Source: Thiorhodovibrio frisius
GTDB taxonomy: Bacteria > Pseudomonadota > Gammaproteobacteria > Chromatiales > Chromatiaceae
DNA length: 64,000 nt
Assembly: GCF_033954835.1 (NCBI RefSeq)
Contig: NZ_CP121471.1
Coordinates: 4,086,501-4,150,500, forward strand
Direction: 5' to 3'
Below are positions 43,343 to 53,033 of this stretch, one piece after another. Within the stretch, counting starts at the first letter, position 1. The number at the start of each line of letters is the position of its first letter. Both the position numbers and the translations under genes were made by a program. The notes under the pieces are model-generated. The model saw only the letters and a program-made list of their open reading frames with translations. It made no database searches and was not told the DNA's origin.

Positions 43343-44143
43343 GGAGAGTAAGCCGGGAACTTGTCCGCGTTTAGGTCAAGGTTTGTTTTCTCTGTTTCCG
43401 CCTGGTTTCCCGGCGGTGCCACAATATTATGACCGTGCGCAGCTTCGTTACCCGGCTCCTCGCAGAACCGGACTTGGAGTGTTACACCATCCGGCTCCCA
43501 GTTCAGGTCATTCACCAAGGAATGGGCTGTCTCAACCCATCAACACAGAAAGCCCTCCTTCCATCAGACCACCCATGTTTCTCGCGCTTGGCTCCATTGG
43601 TGTGAATCGCATCGGCTCTCGTTTTCACGCGCAGAGTCCTCTCGGTGTAGGGGCGTGTTAGACCAATGCAATCTCCCAAACCGCCACTCCTTTGCTCGAC
43701 CCGCATTACCGGGCGTCATCGCTCATACGAGTGGCTCCGACTTCCAGCAACCACCGCCGATGTCCTCGTTGATTAGACTTGTTCATCGGTGCCCACCTCC
43801 CGCAGACCGGCTGTTGGATCTCCCTGGTTACCACGTGCTCTCAATGTAAGGCTCGATACGGCCTCGGACCCCGGGGAGTCTCCATGCCACTGACCTTGAC
43901 GCGACATGGAGTGTTGCCTGCCGGGGGGACAAACCCGTCGGCACTCTCCGACAAATTCTTTTCGGGGCTCTACACCTTCAGGGGCGGCTTCACCCGCTAC
44001 CTTTGCACCTCGCCTGTTTTCATGCCTACGCACCGACGCGTCAGTTACCCTTCGCGCCGTAAGGCTTGATACCGGGCTCGCGGCTCACGATTACCCAGGC
44101 GGGACTCTAACCCGCTAGAGCACGCGGCCTTGCCAGGCCGCAC
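43343..44143 (-). mobile_element. RT-less group II intron copy 2, intact, 801 nt
   Basis: It begins GTGCGGCCTGGC (44143, minus strand), contains a domain V (43465-43497) and ends CGGCTTACTCTCC at 43343. It lacks any long coding frame. Its 5' exon is GGAATTCCGGGGACA and its 3' exon GTATACTTAATTCTG, identical to copy 1. It is the uninterrupted reference for the satellite attachment site (ACACCTTCAG at about 43972-43981). Confidence 0.87.
43465..43497 (-). ncRNA. Group II intron domain V (copy 2)
   Basis: 33-nt hairpin, minus strand, starts GAGCCGGATGG and ends AAGTCCGGTTC, with the AGC triad. Confidence 0.88.
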
Positions 44144-44240
44144 TGTCCCCGGAATTCCGAGTTTGTTTCTGTTTGGCTGGGTGACCATTCCAACCGGCGC
44201 CCTGCTCGGCTGGCTGATGATCCGCCGGTTGCCTCTCACG
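44144..44240. pseudogene. Repeat and C-terminal remnant of a membrane protein
   Basis: The first 16 bases are the GGAATTCCGGGGACA-type repeat. Behind it the plus strand reads FLFGWVTIPTGALLGWLMIR and a few more residues to a stop at about 44236, the end of a lost membrane protein. Confidence 0.45.
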
Positions 44241-44418
44241 GCGTGCTGAACAACCGAGAACCACTGATGCGTTCCTGGATCGGCACTGCACTATCCGCCA
44301 AAGTGCAATATCCTTCCGCAAACGGCCTTCTGAAACGCGACTTATCAATGCCTCCAATCCCGCCACCCCGGATAATCCCGACTAGATTGATCGGATACAG
44401 CGACCCGGAGGTTCTAGC

Positions 44419-44604
44419 ATGCCCCAGCAACAACGCCACAACATGGGAGCGGGCGGCGCCTGCATCTGCCCGAAGTGCGACTATCGCGGCGCGCATCGCG
44501 CGGGCATCCCCTGCCAGGATGAGCGCCGCCCCCAATGTGGCGCCAAGCTGCTGCGCGAGGGCTCTCACCACGACCAACTTTTGCAGCAAAAGCGTCAGCA
44601 TTAG
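44419..44604 (+). CDS. Small zinc-ribbon protein
   Basis: The 61-residue protein starts behind GGAGG (seven bases). It has CICPKC (residues 15-20), a single Cys in GIPCQDERR, and QCGAKLLREGSHHDQLLQQK. The pair CPKC and the later C-x-x-x-Q-C could bind zinc, although one expected cysteine (usually CPKCG or CPxCG) is replaced here. It lies 12 bases before the DUF89 gene and is probably coexpressed with it. The function is unknown. Confidence 0.7.
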   Translation: MPQQQRHNMGAGGACICPKCDYRGAHRAGIPCQDERRPQCGAKLLREGSHHDQLLQQKRQH

Positions 44605-44616
44605 GACCGGCGCGCC

Positions 44617-45489
44617 ATGCGAATCTATCTCGACTGCTGGCCCTGCTTCCTGCGCCAGGCGCTGAGCGCGGCCCGCCGCGCTGGCGCCTCGGCTGAATTG
44701 CAGCGCGCGATCTTGGAAGAGACCATGACCGCGCTGCGCGAACTTGGCGGCGACGCGACCCCACCGGAGATGGGCGAGCGCATTCATCGGCTAGTGCGCG
44801 AGCGCGCGCGGGCTCCAGACCCCTACCTGGAGGTGAAACGCGAGGCCACCAGGCAGGCTCTGGCCCTGCTGCCGACGCTACGGCAGAGGGTTGAAGCGTC
44901 CGATGATCCTCTCCACACCGCGGTGCGCATCGCCATCGCCGGCAACATCATCGACCATGGTGTCGCCGAGACCTTCGATCTGGAAGACACCCTCGGGCGG
45001 GTGCTTGACGCCACGCCGCCCATCAATGATCTGGCGGCGCTGCGCGGCGCGCTCGAGCGCGTTGATGAGGTGCTGTATCTGGCCGACAACGCCGGCGAGA
45101 CGGTCTTCGACCGCGTGCTGATCGAGACGCTATCCATTCCCGTGACCTATGCCGTCAAGGCAGGCCCGGTGCTGAACGACGCCACCCGCGAGGACGCCAT
45201 CGCCGCCGGGCTGGATCAGGTCGCGGACATCATCGATACCGGCTGCGATGCCATGGGCGCACCGCTACGGCTGTGCTCTCCGGCTTTCCGCGAGCGCTTC
45301 AACCGTGCCCGGCTGATCATCGCCAAGGGCCAGGCCAATTACGAAACGTTGAGCGGGGTCGATGCGCCCATCTGCTTTCTGCTGCAAGCCAAGTGCTCGG
45401 TGATTGCCGGGGATATTGGTGTTCCGACAGGGAGCGTCATTATTCAGGCCACCAACGCGCTGCGGGGAGCCCAGGAGCCCTTCGTATAA
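44617..45489 (+). CDS. DUF89-family (ARMT1-like) putative metal-dependent phosphatase
   Basis: The 290-residue protein has the DUF89 signs: an N-terminal CWPCFLRQ, the metal-site motif LADNAGETVFDRVLIE (about 157-172), GPVLNDATREDA, and KGQANYETLSG near the end. Relatives are metal-dependent damage-control phosphatases acting on sugar phosphates. The C-WPC-F type is the prokaryotic subfamily. It may form an operon with the zinc-ribbon gene. The substrate is not known. Confidence 0.88.
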   Translation: MRIYLDCWPCFLRQALSAARRAGASAELQRAILEETMTALRELGGDATPPEMGERIHRLVRERARAPDPYLEVKREATRQALALLPTLRQRVEASDDPLHTAVRIAIAGNIIDHGVAETFDLEDTLGRVLDATPPINDLAALRGALERVDEVLYLADNAGETVFDRVLIETLSIPVTYAVKAGPVLNDATREDAIAAGLDQVADIIDTGCDAMGAPLRLCSPAFRERFNRARLIIAKGQANYETLSGVDAPICFLLQAKCSVIAGDIGVPTGSVIIQATNALRGAQEPFV

Positions 45490-45519
45490 TTCGTCTTCTT
45501 GCTGTGGTTTTCTGGGGGG

Positions 45520-46488
45520 CTAGCTCGCCAGCGCATTGAAGCCCCAGCCGACCAGGATGAATGAAACGGCGAGCACAGCGACGTAGAGCGCCAGCGCCGG
45601 CCAGCGGATGACCTTGCGCAGAATGATCAGCTCGGGCAAAGAAAGCGCGGCGATGCTCATCATCAAGGCCAGCACGGTGCCGATGGCCACGCCCTTGCCG
45701 AGCAATGCCTCGGCGACCGGGATCACACCGGTGGCATTGGAGTAAAGCGGCACGCCCAGCACCACGGCGACAGGCACGCTGTACCAAGCACTGGCATCCA
45801 AAGGCGTCGCCACCCAGTCTTGCGGCACATAGCCGTGAAAAAGCGCGCCGACGCCGATGCCAAGCAACACCCATTTCCACAATTGGCGCAGAATCTCGCG
45901 CACCTCGCCGAGTGCATAGCGGTGGCGGCCGGCAAGTGAGGTATCCGGAGCCTGGGTCCGGGCCTCGCCGACGCGAATGGTCCAGACATAATCCTCCACC
46001 CAGCGTTCGGGTCGGAAGCTCTCCATGGCCAGACCGCCAAACCAGGCGACCAGGAGACCGGCGCCGACATAGAGCAGCGTCAGTTTCCAGCCGAGCAGCC
46101 CGAACAGGATCACCACCGCGACTTCATTGATCATCGGGCTCGCGATCAGGAAGGAGAAGGTGACGCCGAGCGGAATGCCGGCCTCGACAAAGCCAATGAA
46201 CAGCGGCACCGAGGAGCAGGAGCAGAAGGGCGTGACGGCGCCCAGTCCGATGGCGCTCGCCCGCGCCGCCCAGGCCGGCTTGCCACGCACATAGGCTCTG
46301 ACCTTCTCCGGCGACATGAGCGCGCGCAGCAGGCCCATCAGGTAGATCACCAGCACCAGTAGGGCAAAGATCTTGGCGGTGTCCATCACGAAGAACTGCG
46401 CCGCCGCGCCGAGATGGGAGTCGGGCGCCAATCCCAGGAGCCGATAGGCCACCGCGTCGCCGAGCAGGGCGAAAGGCCCGTCACACAT
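45520..46488 (-). CDS. Permease of the arsenic cluster (ArsP/UPF0718-like)
   Basis: The protein is 322 residues from the ATG at 46488, which overlaps the arsJ stop by eight bases. It has about eight membrane helices and the signature TPFCSCSSVPLFIGF with vicinal cysteines, followed by ASPMINEVAVVILFGLLGWK. This is the DUF318/ArsP permease family, some members of which export methylated or trivalent arsenicals. The CSCSS cysteines could bind the metalloid. The open frame extends upstream into arsJ but without a plausible start. Confidence 0.8.
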   Translation of the reverse strand: MCDGPFALLGDAVAYRLLGLAPDSHLGAAAQFFVMDTAKIFALLVLVIYLMGLLRALMSPEKVRAYVRGKPAWAARASAIGLGAVTPFCSCSSVPLFIGFVEAGIPLGVTFSFLIASPMINEVAVVILFGLLGWKLTLLYVGAGLLVAWFGGLAMESFRPERWVEDYVWTIRVGEARTQAPDTSLAGRHRYALGEVREILRQLWKWVLLGIGVGALFHGYVPQDWVATPLDASAWYSVPVAVVLGVPLYSNATGVIPVAEALLGKGVAIGTVLALMMSIAALSLPELIILRKVIRWPALALYVAVLAVSFILVGWGFNALAS

Positions 46489-47854
46489 GCGCGGGCGAGT
46501 CCTTGGGCAGGGGTTGCGGCGCCGGCTTGGACTCGGACTCGACCGTTGCAACCGCCGGCAGCGGAATGGACAACAGCAACGCCGCCAGCACAAAACCCGC
46601 CGACCACCACAAGCAGCCGACTAGCCCCTGGGTCTGGTAAATCAGCCCCGAAAGCACCGTGCCAATCAGCCGCCCGCCGGCATTGGCCATGTAATAGAAG
46701 CCCACGTTCATCGAGACTTTCTGAAAGTCCGAGTACGCCAAAATCAGATAGGAATGCAGCGCGGAGTTGATGGCGAAGACGATGCCAAACAGCAGCAGGC
46801 CGATGATCAGGATGTCTCCCTGAAGTTGCCCGGTGGTGAGGGAGGCAAGCCAGCTCAAATCCAGCCCCGAGCGCGCGGCCAGCGATTCGACCAAGGCGGG
46901 AAATCTCTCCGGTCCATAGATCATAGCCAACGCCATGCCCACCGGGATCAGGGCCAGCACCAGCGCCCAGCCGCGGACCGAGGCGCCGCCGGGGCTGGTA
47001 CGTGAGCGGTGTCCATCGGAATACTGAATCACACGCCCGCGCAACAGCGCCGGCGCGCCCGCCTGCACGAAGCCATAGCCGATCACCCAGAGCGCCAGAA
47101 AGGCGCCGACTTGGGTGTAGGACCAGCCGAGCACTTCATACAAAAACACCGGCAGGGCCACCACGAACCAGACATCGCGCGCGCCAAACAGAAAAAAGCG
47201 CGCCGCCGACAGCCAGTTGACCGCCGGGGTATTGGAAAAGACCTGGCTGAACTTGGCCTTCTCCTTGAGCTTGCCGACGCCCGCGGGTAGCAGCAAGGCG
47301 GTGACCACCAGCACCAGAAACAACACGCCCGCCAGCACCAGGAGCGCCCCGCGAAAGCCGATCTCTTGCAGCAGCGCCGCGCCGACGAAAAAGCCCGCCC
47401 CTTTGAGCGCGTTCTTCGAGCCGGTCAGCACCGCGACATACTTGAACAGCTTGGATTCCGCCCCCGCGCCCTGTCCGGTCAGGCTTTTGACCGAGGCCTT
47501 GGCGGACATCTTGTTCAAATCCTTGGCGATGCCTGACAGCGCCTGGGCGGCCATCACATAGGCCACCGACAGCCAGGGGTCGGGCACCGTCAGCATCAGC
47601 AGCGCGGCGACTTGCAGCGCCATGCCAATGTGCATGGTGAGATTCAGCCCAATGCGTGCCCCCAACCAGCCACCGACCAGGTTGGTGAGGATGCCGAAGA
47701 CCTCGTAGAAGAGGAACAGCATGGCGACTTCAAAGGGGGAATAGCCGAGCTGGTGGAAATACAGCACCACCAGCATGCGGATGGCACCATCGGTGATGGT
47801 GAAGGCCCAGTAGCCGGCGGTGACCGTGAGATAATTGCGAGTCGCGCTGTTCAT
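46481..47854 (-). CDS. arsJ: ArsJ, MFS exporter for 1-arseno-3-phosphoglycerate
   Basis: The 457-residue protein has about 12 membrane helices and begins MNSATRNYLTVTAGYWAFTI as ArsJ proteins do; the DGAIRMLVVLYFHQLGYSP segment is also typical. It lies 16 bases behind the GAPDH gene, the partner that forms 1-arseno-3-phosphoglycerate from arsenate. ArsJ exports this unstable product, which gives arsenate resistance without reduction. Confidence 0.93.
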   Translation of the reverse strand: MNSATRNYLTVTAGYWAFTITDGAIRMLVVLYFHQLGYSPFEVAMLFLFYEVFGILTNLVGGWLGARIGLNLTMHIGMALQVAALLMLTVPDPWLSVAYVMAAQALSGIAKDLNKMSAKASVKSLTGQGAGAESKLFKYVAVLTGSKNALKGAGFFVGAALLQEIGFRGALLVLAGVLFLVLVVTALLLPAGVGKLKEKAKFSQVFSNTPAVNWLSAARFFLFGARDVWFVVALPVFLYEVLGWSYTQVGAFLALWVIGYGFVQAGAPALLRGRVIQYSDGHRSRTSPGGASVRGWALVLALIPVGMALAMIYGPERFPALVESLAARSGLDLSWLASLTTGQLQGDILIIGLLLFGIVFAINSALHSYLILAYSDFQKVSMNVGFYYMANAGGRLIGTVLSGLIYQTQGLVGCLWWSAGFVLAALLLSIPLPAVATVESESKPAPQPLPKDSPAHV

Positions 47855-47870
47855 GAGGGTGCCAAGCGCA

Positions 47871-48890
47871 TCAAAGGGAGCGCGCGAGCATCAGGGCAAT
47901 GTCCACCATGCGATTGGCATAGCCCCATTCGTTGTCGTACCAGGCGTAGATCTTCACCTGGGTGTCATCGACCACCAGGGTCGAGAGGGCATCGACAATG
48001 GACGAGCGCGGGTCGTTCAGATAATCAACCGACACCAGCGGGCGTTCCTCGTAGCCGAGAATACCGGCCAATTCGCCCTCGGCGGCGGTTCTCAGCAATC
48101 GGTTGATGTCCTCCGCGCTCACCGCCCGCTCGGCCTCGAAGACAAAGTCCGTCAGCGAGGCATTGAGCAGCGGCACCCGCACCGCATGGCCATTCAGCTT
48201 GCCGGTCAATTCCGGGAAGATCTTGGTGATGGCTCGCGCGCTGCCGGTGGTGGTCGGGATCAGCGATTGCCCGCAAGCGCGCGCCCGGCGCAAATCCTTA
48301 TGGCCCAGATCGACAATGCGCTGGGTATTGGTGATGTTGTGCAGAGTGGTCATGCTGCCGTGGCGGATGCCGACCTGCTCGTGCATCACCTTGACCACCG
48401 GGGCCAGGCAATTGGTGGTGCAGGAGGCGGCGGTGACAAGACGATGCTGATCGGGGTCGTAGCGGTCGTGATTCACACCATAGACGATATCGAGGGCGCC
48501 GCCCTTGGTCGGCGCCGCGACCAGGACTTTCTTCACGCCCTGCTCGAAATAGCCCTCAAGCAGCTCCGGTTGCTTGTGGTGCTTGCCGGTCGCCTCGATG
48601 ACGATGTCACAGCCTGACCAGTCAGCATCCCGGATGGTCTTGGCCGAGCTGTAGGAAAAGGACTGGCCGTCGATCAGCAGGCGGTCATCCTCGCCACAGC
48701 AGTCATGGCCGAAGCGCCCGTGCACCGAGTCGAATTCCAGCAGATGGGCACTGCCGGCGGCGTCGCAGGCGATCTCATTGATGCGGGTAAAGGCCAGTGC
48801 CGGCTCGCCCTCGCTCCGCCGATCCCAGGCCGCGCGCAGAGCGAGCCGCCCCATGCGGCCGAAGCCGTTGATGCCGATGTGAATGGTCAT
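47871..48890 (-). CDS. Glyceraldehyde-3-phosphate dehydrogenase of the arsJ pair
   Basis: The 339-residue enzyme starts [20 protein letters not shown] (NAD-binding loop) and has the active-site [10 protein letters not shown] (about 150-159) with the catalytic cysteine, and the C-terminal [13 protein letters not shown] use the ATG at 48890 (AGGAAAACC before it); one four codons earlier is possible. Beside arsJ it most likely arsenylates glyceraldehyde 3-phosphate. It differs in sequence from the usual glycolytic enzyme of proteobacteria, but a housekeeping role is not excluded. Confidence 0.93.
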   Translation of the reverse strand: MTIHIGINGFGRMGRLALRAAWDRRSEGEPALAFTRINEIACDAAGSAHLLEFDSVHGRFGHDCCGEDDRLLIDGQSFSYSSAKTIRDADWSGCDIVIEATGKHHKQPELLEGYFEQGVKKVLVAAPTKGGALDIVYGVNHDRYDPDQHRLVTAASCTTNCLAPVVKVMHEQVGIRHGSMTTLHNITNTQRIVDLGHKDLRRARACGQSLIPTTTGSARAITKIFPELTGKLNGHAVRVPLLNASLTDFVFEAERAVSAEDINRLLRTAAEGELAGILGYEERPLVSVDYLNDPRSSIVDALSTLVVDDTQVKIYAWYDNEWGYANRMVDIALMLARSL

Positions 48891-48903
48891 GGTTTTCCTC
48901 ATC

Positions 48904-49983
48904 CTAGCGGTCAGTGCCGCCTAGCCGATCAAGTTCCAACAAACTGGCCTTGCTCAAGGTCGTCGGCAGCGGCACGAAGCCGAGCCCATCGGCCTGCTCC
49001 TGCCCCTCGGTCAGTATCCAGTGCAGAAACTCATGTACCGCGCGGGTCTTGAAGGGTTCCGGGTACGCGGCCCGCACCAACGCCCAGGTAAGGGTGACGA
49101 TCAGATAGGAACGGGCGCCCGCGGGATCAGGCACGGTAACCGTGAGATTATCGGGCATGGCATCCGAGCCATCGACCAGGGCGCGCTGGCCAGTCTCGGC
49201 CGTGGGCGCGATCAGCCCGCCACTGCGGTTTTCCAACCACGCCAGCGGCAGGTGCAGGCGGCTGGCGAAGCCAGCCTCGACATAGCCGATGGCGCCATGG
49301 GTAATTTTGATGCGCTGGGCCACGCCCTCGTTGCCGGAGGCGAGAATGGTGCCCTCGGGCCAGCCGATTTGTTTGCCGGCACTGTACTTTGCCGCCCACT
49401 CGGGCGAAATGCTGGCGAGATGGTTGGTGAAAGCGAAGGTGGTGCCGCTGCTGTCGCGCCGCGCGACCACCTGAATTAGCTTGCTCGGCAGCTCCAGCCC
49501 AGGGTTGGCCGCCTGGATGCGCGGATCATCCCAACGGTGAATCTTGTTGAGGAAAATATCGGCATAGACGGCGCGCGGCAGGTTCAGCGGGCCGGCGACT
49601 CCCGGCAGATTGTAGGCCAGCGCGATCATCCCGCCGGTGATGGGGATTTGCGCAAAAGCCCCTTGAACTTGTGCGGCTTCCTCAGGCTTGAGCGGCGCAT
49701 CCGTGGTGCCGATGGCGACCTCTCCGGCGATGAAGCGCTTGATACCCTCGCCGCTGCCGACCGAGGCGTAGCTCAGGGCCAGATCGGGATGCTGTTCGCC
49801 GTAGGTCTTCATCCACTGGCTCATCAGCGGCGCGGCGAAGCTGGAACCCGCGGCGGTCAGGGCCGAGGCTGGCGTGGTGTCCGGGGCGGCGGATGGGGCA
49901 TCATCGGCAGGGCCGGATGGACCACAGCCGCTCAGGCTGGCGCCAAGCAGCAACGCGGCGGGCAAGTAAGGCATTCGTTTCAT
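48904..49983 (-). CDS. PstS-like phosphate (or arsenate) binding lipoprotein
   Basis: The 359-residue protein starts at 49983 and has a lipoprotein signal ([16 protein letters not shown], lipidated Cys at about 20). The PstS family motifs follow: [39 protein letters not shown] and [12 protein letters not shown]. Ligand loops for an oxyanion are intact. No pstC, pstA or pstB genes are near. It lies 43 bases behind arsC and 14 before the GAPDH gene, firmly inside the arsenic operon, so it may serve arsenate/phosphate discrimination. Confidence 0.88.
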   Translation of the reverse strand: MKRMPYLPAALLLGASLSGCGPSGPADDAPSAAPDTTPASALTAAGSSFAAPLMSQWMKTYGEQHPDLALSYASVGSGEGIKRFIAGEVAIGTTDAPLKPEEAAQVQGAFAQIPITGGMIALAYNLPGVAGPLNLPRAVYADIFLNKIHRWDDPRIQAANPGLELPSKLIQVVARRDSSGTTFAFTNHLASISPEWAAKYSAGKQIGWPEGTILASGNEGVAQRIKITHGAIGYVEAGFASRLHLPLAWLENRSGGLIAPTAETGQRALVDGSDAMPDNLTVTVPDPAGARSYLIVTLTWALVRAAYPEPFKTRAVHEFLHWILTEGQEQADGLGFVPLPTTLSKASLLELDRLGGTDR

Positions 49984-50026
49984 CAGCGGAACCTCGATGA
50001 TCGGTAGGGATGTTCGGCAAGGTAAG

Positions 50027-50578
50027 TCAGATGTCAGCGGTGGTGATGCCCGGGAGCTCGTCGGCACTCGCCGGATCCTCGGCACTCAACCCGCCGATGC
50101 GATCCATTTCGCGCTGGAGCTTGAGCCGATCCAGGGAGGCGATGGGCAGTGCGGTGAAAATCTTGACGCGGTTGTCCAGTTCGCGAAACGCGGTCCGGAA
50201 AGCGGCCAGTCGAGTCAGGCGATCACCGGTGACTGCGGCGGGGTCGGTGATGCCCCAGTGGGCAGTCAGCGGCTGCCCAGGCCAGGTCGGGCAAAGCTCG
50301 GCGGCAGCGGCGTCGCACACTGTTATAACGAAGTCCATCTCGGGCGCGCCGGGTTGGCTGAACTCCGCCCAGTCCTTGCTGCGCAGATGATCGGTGGCAT
50401 GGTTGTACTTGCGCAGCACCTCAAGCGCGAGCGGATGCACCTCGCCACGCGCATGGCTGCCGGCGCTGAAGCCGCGAAACCGGCCCTGGCCCCAGCGTTG
50501 GATCAGGCACTCACCAAAGATGCTCCGCGCCGAGTTACCGGTGCAGAGGAAGAGGATGTTGTAGAGGGGGTCAGCCAT
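50027..50578 (-). CDS. arsC: Arsenate reductase, low-molecular-weight phosphatase type
   Basis: The 183-residue protein starts NILFLCTGNSARS, the phosphate-loop form of LMW-PTP-type arsenate reductases (ArsC of the Gram-positive/thioredoxin or related class). A WGITDPAAV segment with the conserved Asp-Pro follows. A typical second cysteine pair is at CDAAAAELC (about 88-96), fitting a disulfide relay. It reduces arsenate to arsenite for Acr3. It is the second gene of the operon behind arsR. Confidence 0.92.
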   Translation of the reverse strand: MADPLYNILFLCTGNSARSIFGECLIQRWGQGRFRGFSAGSHARGEVHPLALEVLRKYNHATDHLRSKDWAEFSQPGAPEMDFVITVCDAAAAELCPTWPGQPLTAHWGITDPAAVTGDRLTRLAAFRTAFRELDNRVKIFTALPIASLDRLKLQREMDRIGGLSAEDPASADELPGITTADI

Positions 50579-50717
50579 GAAACCTGTCCTCGCTCGAACC
50601 CATGGAAGCGAATTGGGATGTTCAATGCAGGACAGGATATATAGTTTTTGTTATATTTCAATGACAGCATGCAATCGCGCCAGCGGCATGGTTTAAGGTT
50701 CAAGCGCCTGAGCGCGT

Positions 50718-51116
50718 TCAGGTGGGGGCTGTGTCCCAGGCATCAGCCGCGACCAGACCACTTTGGCAACGTGGTGCATCCGGGCGATTCACCATGGTGG
50801 CCAGGTTGCTGGCGTCCGACCGAAACGGGTCCGTCGAAACAAGCGCGGTGGCCGTCTCGCGCAGGACGCGTCGCGCCCAGTCGGGCAGTTCGGGGTGAAT
50901 GCGATAGTAAATCCAAGTGCCGGCGCGACGGTCGGCAACCAGCGTCGACTCGCGTAACTGCGCGAGCTGGCGCGAAATGTGGGGCTGGGAGACGCCGATG
51001 GCCTGGGTCAATTCGCAGACGCAAAGTTCGCCTGCGTGAGCGAGCAGCACCAGAATGCGCAGCCTGGTTTGGTTGGCAAGCGCGGCGAAGAAGTTTCTAG
51101 GCGGGGTGTCAAGCAC
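50718..51116 (-). CDS. arsR: ArsR-type repressor of the arsenic operon
   Basis: The core starts FFAALANQTRLRILVLLAHA and has the arsenite-binding ELCVCEL in the first DNA-binding helix, then VSQPHISRQLAQLRE as recognition helix. The start is uncertain: the open frame reaches 51218, I take the GTG at 51116 (about 132 residues), which fits the family length of 100-120 best. It is divergent from the thioredoxin-fold and acr3 genes and likely controls both sides through the 51117-51247 gap. Confidence 0.9.
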   Translation of the reverse strand: MLDTPPRNFFAALANQTRLRILVLLAHAGELCVCELTQAIGVSQPHISRQLAQLRESTLVADRRAGTWIYYRIHPELPDWARRVLRETATALVSTDPFRSDASNLATMVNRPDAPRCQSGLVAADAWDTAPT

Positions 51117-51247
51117 GGGTGGTCTGTTTCCTGGAATCGAACGGTAACACGGATGGCCCCTAGATTGCCGCCATCGCACCATCTCGCCAACCGCCGCGCG
51201 GGTCAAGTCCCACGGCAAAACAATGTCTTGAACAGGAGAATGAGCAC

Positions 51248-51496
51248 ATGCATGAAATCAAAGTCCTCGGCTCCGGCTGCCGCAACTGCGAGATCACCGC
51301 GAAGCTGATCGCCACCGCCGCCGAACAGGCGGGCGTGGTGATCGACCTGACCAAGGTGACTGACATCACCGAGATCATGGGCTTCGGCGTCCTCGCCACG
51401 CCGGGCGTGGTGATCGATGGCCAGCTCGTCCATTCGGGCAGCGTGCCAGGGCCGGATCAGGTGCGCGGCTGGTTCCGCCAGGAGACAGTAGCGTGA
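51248..51496 (+). CDS. Thioredoxin-fold redox protein (MTH895/TM0996-like)
   Basis: The 82-residue protein begins MHEIKVLGSGCRNCEITAKL with the redox pair CRNC (residues 11-14) and ends in the cis-Pro region LATPGVVIDGQLVHSGSVPG. This is the small thioredoxin-like family found in many arsenic clusters. It may recycle ArsC or bind arsenite. AGGAG lies ten bases upstream. It overlaps the acr3 gene by four bases. Confidence 0.9.
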   Translation: MHEIKVLGSGCRNCEITAKLIATAAEQAGVVIDLTKVTDITEIMGFGVLATPGVVIDGQLVHSGSVPGPDQVRGWFRQETVA

Positions 51497-52590
51497 GCCT
51501 CCAATGCGCCACCACGGGACAACAGGCCACCGGGGCGCCGATGAGCCTGTTCGAACGCTACCTGAGCCTCTGGGTGTTTTTGTGCATCCTGGTTGGCATC
51601 GGGCTCGGGCAGCGCTTCCCCAGCGTCTTTCATCTCATCGGCGGGCTGGAAGTCGCCCAGATCAACCTGCCAGTGGCGGTGCTGATCTGGCTGATGATCA
51701 TTCCGATGCTGCTGAAAATCGACCTCAAGGCCCTCTCCGGTGTGCGCGCGCACTGGCGCGGGGTGGGCGTGACCCTGTTCGTCAACTGGGCGGTCAAGCC
51801 GTTTTCGATGGCGCTCTTGGCCTGGCTGTTCATCGGCGGGTGGTTCCGACCTTACTTACCAACGGAACAGATCGACAGCTACATTGCCGGGCTGATTATC
51901 CTGGCGGCCGCGCCCTGCACTGCCATGGTGTTCGTCTGGAGCAATCTCTCCCGCGGGGAGCCACATTTTACCCTGACCCAGGTCGCGCTGAACGATAGCA
52001 TCATGGTGGTCGCTTTTGCGCCCATCGTCGGGTTGTTGCTGGGGCTCTCGGCCATCAGCGTGCCCTGGGAGACGCTGCTACTGTCGGTGCTTCTTTACAT
52101 TGTGGTACCGCTGATCATGGCCCAAGTGCTGCGCACGCTCTTGCTGCGCGGCGCTCATGGGACTAAGCGACTGGAGGCTTTCATCGCCGCGCTAGGGCCT
52201 CTGTCCTTGGTCGCCTTATTGGTCACTCTGGTGCTGTTGTTCGGTTTTCAGGGCGAGCAGATCATCGCCCAGCCGCTGGTGATTGGGCTGCTTGCGGTGC
52301 CCATTCTGATTCAGGTGTTTTTCAATTCCGGACTCGCCTATCTGCTCAACTACATCGTACGCTCACCGCACTGCATCGCCGGTCCCTCGGCTCTGATTGG
52401 CGCCAGCAATTTCTTCGAGCTAGCGGTAGCGACGGCCATCGCGTTGTTTGGCTTTCAATCCGGCGCCGCGCTGGCGACCGTGGTTGGGGTACTGATCGAA
52501 GTCCCTGTCATGCTGGCAGCGGTGGCGGTGGTCAATCGCACCCGCGCTTGGTACGAAGGTCGCACTGGCCTGCCAACTCAGGCAGTTTGA
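51493..52590 (+). CDS. acr3: Acr3-family arsenite exporter
   Basis: The 365-residue protein has about ten membrane helices. Conserved features include the INLPVAVLIWLMIIPMLLKI stretch, the essential cysteine in LAAAPCTAMVFVWS and IGASNFFELAVATAIALFG. It exports arsenite using the proton gradient. The GTG start at 51493 overlaps the previous gene; an ATG 16 codons later (MSLFERYLS) is an alternative. Confidence 0.93.
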   Translation: MSLQCATTGQQATGAPMSLFERYLSLWVFLCILVGIGLGQRFPSVFHLIGGLEVAQINLPVAVLIWLMIIPMLLKIDLKALSGVRAHWRGVGVTLFVNWAVKPFSMALLAWLFIGGWFRPYLPTEQIDSYIAGLIILAAAPCTAMVFVWSNLSRGEPHFTLTQVALNDSIMVVAFAPIVGLLLGLSAISVPWETLLLSVLLYIVVPLIMAQVLRTLLLRGAHGTKRLEAFIAALGPLSLVALLVTLVLLFGFQGEQIIAQPLVIGLLAVPILIQVFFNSGLAYLLNYIVRSPHCIAGPSALIGASNFFELAVATAIALFGFQSGAALATVVGVLIEVPVMLAAVAVVNRTRAWYEGRTGLPTQAV

Positions 52591-53033
52591 ACCCTGTCCA
52601 GAGAGGATGTTGTTTTTCCCGTCATCGCGGCCGTCCTGGCTCTAGCCTGTCGGCGACCAACCCAGTAAGACCACTCCGACATCATGCGAAAAAGAAACCA
52701 TGGCTTCCGATTGACGATGCTCGCGCCCTTGCTGCTTTCCAGCGTGGTGTCAGCCGCCGACCATGACGCCGTTTTGCGCCTCGAACCCATCAGCGATGAC
52801 ATTGGCGCTGATCGCATCCGCACCCTTTGTAAGGATTTGGCAGTTCGAGGCAATGTCTCGGCCAGTACGCAAAGCCAAGCGTTGAATGATCGGTGCGGGC
52901 ACACCGAACCGGTGGCATGCGTGGAATCGCCCGATACGCCTGGTCGATGGTGCGACCATGACAATGGCTGACACGGAAGAGAACCAAGCCGTATCCAGCT
53001 CATGACTATGAGCCATCGCTTACCTTAGTGCCA
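52591..53033. other. Gap with a weak ORF (52684-52971, plus)
   Basis: A 95-residue plus frame starts MRKRNHGFRLTMLAPLLLSS, a believable signal peptide cut at SAADHD, but the rest has no recognisable family and four cysteines late. Its minus strand also has open frames. I would not call a gene with confidence. Otherwise the gap looks empty. Confidence 0.3.

Noticed and set aside
52684-52971. Secreted 95-residue protein
   Set aside because: Only the signal-peptide-like start is convincing; the rest has no recognisable pattern and competing frames are open on the other strand.
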